DNA from: CBDCNP01 sp965222425
GTDB lineage: Bacteria; Acidobacteriota; Vicinamibacteria; Marinacidobacterales; DATDRI01
Assembly: GCA_965222425.1 (NCBI GenBank)
Contig: CBDCTW010000001.1
Coordinates: 1 to 64,000 of the forward strand
Length of the DNA stretch: 64,000 nt
Direction: 5' to 3'
The position numbers and the translations under genes are program-made. Under the pieces are notes generated by a model. That model did not search any database, had not been told where the DNA came from, and saw only the letters and a program-made list of their open reading frames with translations. Below are positions 62,761-64,000 of the stretch, piece after piece. The stretch's first letter is position 1. The number at the start of each line of letters is the position of its first letter.

Positions 62761-63060
62761 GTGGTTCAACCAGGACGTAGCTCCGCAGATTCATGGGTTT
62801 GTCCCCGCGTGGTGCCGACTCGGTCTCTGTCGGCAGCGATTCTGGACGGCGACCTGAAAATTGCACACGGGACGGTTTCCAACATGTCGGAGACCGGCGC
62901 CTTCCTTATCACCAATCACACCTTGGCCCAGGGCTTGGCCGTCAGGCTGGTGCTGAGTGAAGGGCATAAGAGGATTCTCGATACGGAGGCACGTATCGTT
63001 TGGGGGGATGTCCCGCCGGATGTTGAATTTGGGGTAGCTGCGGCTCCTTGGCCGGCCTAA
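62761..63060 (+). CDS. PilZ-domain protein
   Basis: 99 residues from GTG 62761 behind AGGAGGGGGGGG. The pattern SAAILDGDLKIAHGTVSNMSETGAFLITNHTLAQGLAVRLVLSEG, ILDTEARIVWGDVPPDVEFGV is the PilZ domain, which binds cyclic di-GMP through an upstream RxxxR and (D/N)xSxxG motif; the NMSETG matches the second part. The first part, TRSLSAAI, lacks the RxxxR, so binding may be weak. The end is short, possibly cut by the IS256 element that follows. Confidence 0.7.
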   Translation: MVQPGRSSADSWVCPRVVPTRSLSAAILDGDLKIAHGTVSNMSETGAFLITNHTLAQGLAVRLVLSEGHKRILDTEARIVWGDVPPDVEFGVAAAPWPA

Positions 63061-63109
63061 GAATAGGTCTGCCAATAAACCGTCTCCAGAGGGGGACAAG
63101 GAGCCACCA

Positions 63110-64000
63110 ATGCCTAGGAAATCAAAGAAGCCAGTAAGAAAGCAAACGCACTCGCCTACGGGCAAGGTAGTTGGCCAAGTCGGTCAGATACTGCTACCGA
63201 TGATAGCTGGGATCGCGGCCACGAAGGCGGATCTGACGGAATGGGTGTACGAGCAAGGACTGACAGCTCTGCACCTACTGCTCAGAGAGGACGCCGAGGA
63301 GATCGCGGGGCTCAAGGGCAAGCACGAGAAGGAGCGAACTCATAACCACTGGGGGAGCACGAACGGAGAGCTGAGCTTCGGTGGTCGTCGCATCCAAGTG
63401 TCGCGACCTCGAGTTCGCTCGAAGTCGGGCGCGGAGGCGTCGCTTCCACACTTCGAAGCCTTCCGCGAAGAAGACCCGCTTCCAGAGCGAGTGTTGAATC
63501 AGATCTTGGTGGGGGTATCGACCCGAAATTACGAATCGAGTCTGGACAAACCCGCGGCCAAGTTGAAGTCTCGTGGCACGAGTGAGAGTGCCGCCAGCCG
63601 TCACCTCGTGAGCCAGACGACTAAGAAGCTCGAGGAATACCTGTCTCGGCGGCTAGAGGAGTTCGAGCTTGCGGCACTGATGCTGGATGGCCTTGAGGTG
63701 GCCGGACAGACCGTCGTCGTAACTCTAGGTATCACAATAGATGGAACGAAGGTGCCCCTGGGTATATGGCTGGGCTCGACGGAGAACTCTCGGATGTGCA
63801 CCGCGATGTTGCAGGACCTTCTCGAGCGAGGCTTGCGCGTCGATGAGTCGATTCTCTGCGTAGTGGACGGAGGCAAAGGCATCCGCAAGGCACTCGTCGA
63901 CGTTTTGGGGGACCTCGCGGTCATCCAAAGGTGCCAGATCCATAAACTCCGAAATCTTCGCTCGTACCTTCCCAAGTCTCGTCACGCCTACGTGCTCCAG
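63110..64000 (+). CDS. IS256-family transposase, 3' end outside window
   Basis: 297 codons, open to the window edge. Start ATG 63110 behind AAGGAG. Asp193 in ALMLDGLEVAGQ and Asp253 in CVVDGGKGIRKAL are the first two acidic residues of the DDE triad; the final Glu is beyond the edge. The VTLGITIDGTKVPLGIWLGSTEN block and CQIHKLRNL are typical of mutator-type transposases. Inverted repeats cannot be identified with confidence. Confidence 0.85.
   Translation, partial: MPRKSKKPVRKQTHSPTGKVVGQVGQILLPMIAGIAATKADLTEWVYEQGLTALHLLLREDAEEIAGLKGKHEKERTHNHWGSTNGELSFGGRRIQVSRPRVRSKSGAEASLPHFEAFREEDPLPERVLNQILVGVSTRNYESSLDKPAAKLKSRGTSESAASRHLVSQTTKKLEEYLSRRLEEFELAALMLDGLEVAGQTVVVTLGITIDGTKVPLGIWLGSTENSRMCTAMLQDLLERGLRVDESILCVVDGGKGIRKALVDVLGDLAVIQRCQIHKLRNLRSYLPKSRHAYVLQ

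Noticed and set aside
1..64000. tRNA, rRNA, CRISPR arrays
   Set aside because: No cloverleaf, ribosomal or spacer-repeat pattern was seen by eye.

Overview
The window reads like a GC-rich, Gram-negative bacterial chromosome. Diderm markers include a TonB-dependent receptor, a tripartite RND efflux system and many lipoprotein signals. A Ser/Thr kinase joined to a TolB-like/TPR sensor, a CarboxypepD_reg-type TonB receptor, PQQ and di-heme enzymes and many secreted amidohydrolases together suggest Acidobacteriota or a neighbouring phylum. That placement is inference from gene content; there is no rRNA, tRNA or CRISPR array in the window.

Positions 1-26.7 kb form one unbroken plus-strand directon, mostly with 1-4 nt overlaps or very short gaps. 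It holds a partial amidohydrolase, one HyuA-type and three tandem HyuB-type hydantoinase subunits, an MDR-family reductase, a di-heme cytochrome, a PQQ dehydrogenase, a hydantoin-racemase-like enzyme, an isochorismatase-fold amidase, esterases, MBL-fold proteins, an MFS transporter and five more exported or lipoprotein amidohydrolases. The content points to a catabolic island for a cyclic amide/imide, N-carbamoyl compound or peptide-like substrate. The substrate cannot be read from sequence.

Positions 26.9-29.2 kb (minus) hold a decayed chimera: a Ser/Thr kinase-TolB-TPR gene truncated into the remnant of an AbiEii-type nucleotidyltransferase. Then come endonuclease III (29.6-30.2 kb), a frameshifted TPR lipoprotein, and a minus-strand operon (31.6-34.9 kb) of a haem-oxygenase-like oxidase, a small membrane protein, a sodium:solute symporter and a Gfo/Idh oxidoreductase. 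These are followed by an MFS carrier, a MazEF-type toxin-antitoxin pair with a clear palindromic operator, and two divergent secreted lipocalin-like proteins. A methyltransferase and a glycerol-3-phosphate dehydrogenase follow.

Positions 40.8-55.2 kb look mobile and rearranged: an IS630-family element, an AmpG-like permease, an exported OB-fold protein, an HNH endonuclease, a frameshifted Rossmann protein, and a heavy-metal RND efflux cluster (47.2-53.6 kb). The cluster is bracketed by two 137-bp direct copies of the Rossmann gene's 3' end. An M28 peptidase remnant and a VapBC-type pair with an operator inside its promoter follow.

Positions 55.3-64.0 kb carry a sulfatase, a D-aminoacylase-like amidohydrolase, a rhomboid protease with a C-terminal extension, a truncated MglA-like GTPase, a TonB-dependent receptor, a PilZ protein with a possible structured leader, and the 5' two-thirds of an IS256-family transposase running off the edge.

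At least seven genes carry single-base frameshifts or nonsense codons. Some may be assembly errors in homopolymers. Others, such as the kinase/AbiEii chimera with several lesions, are real decay.
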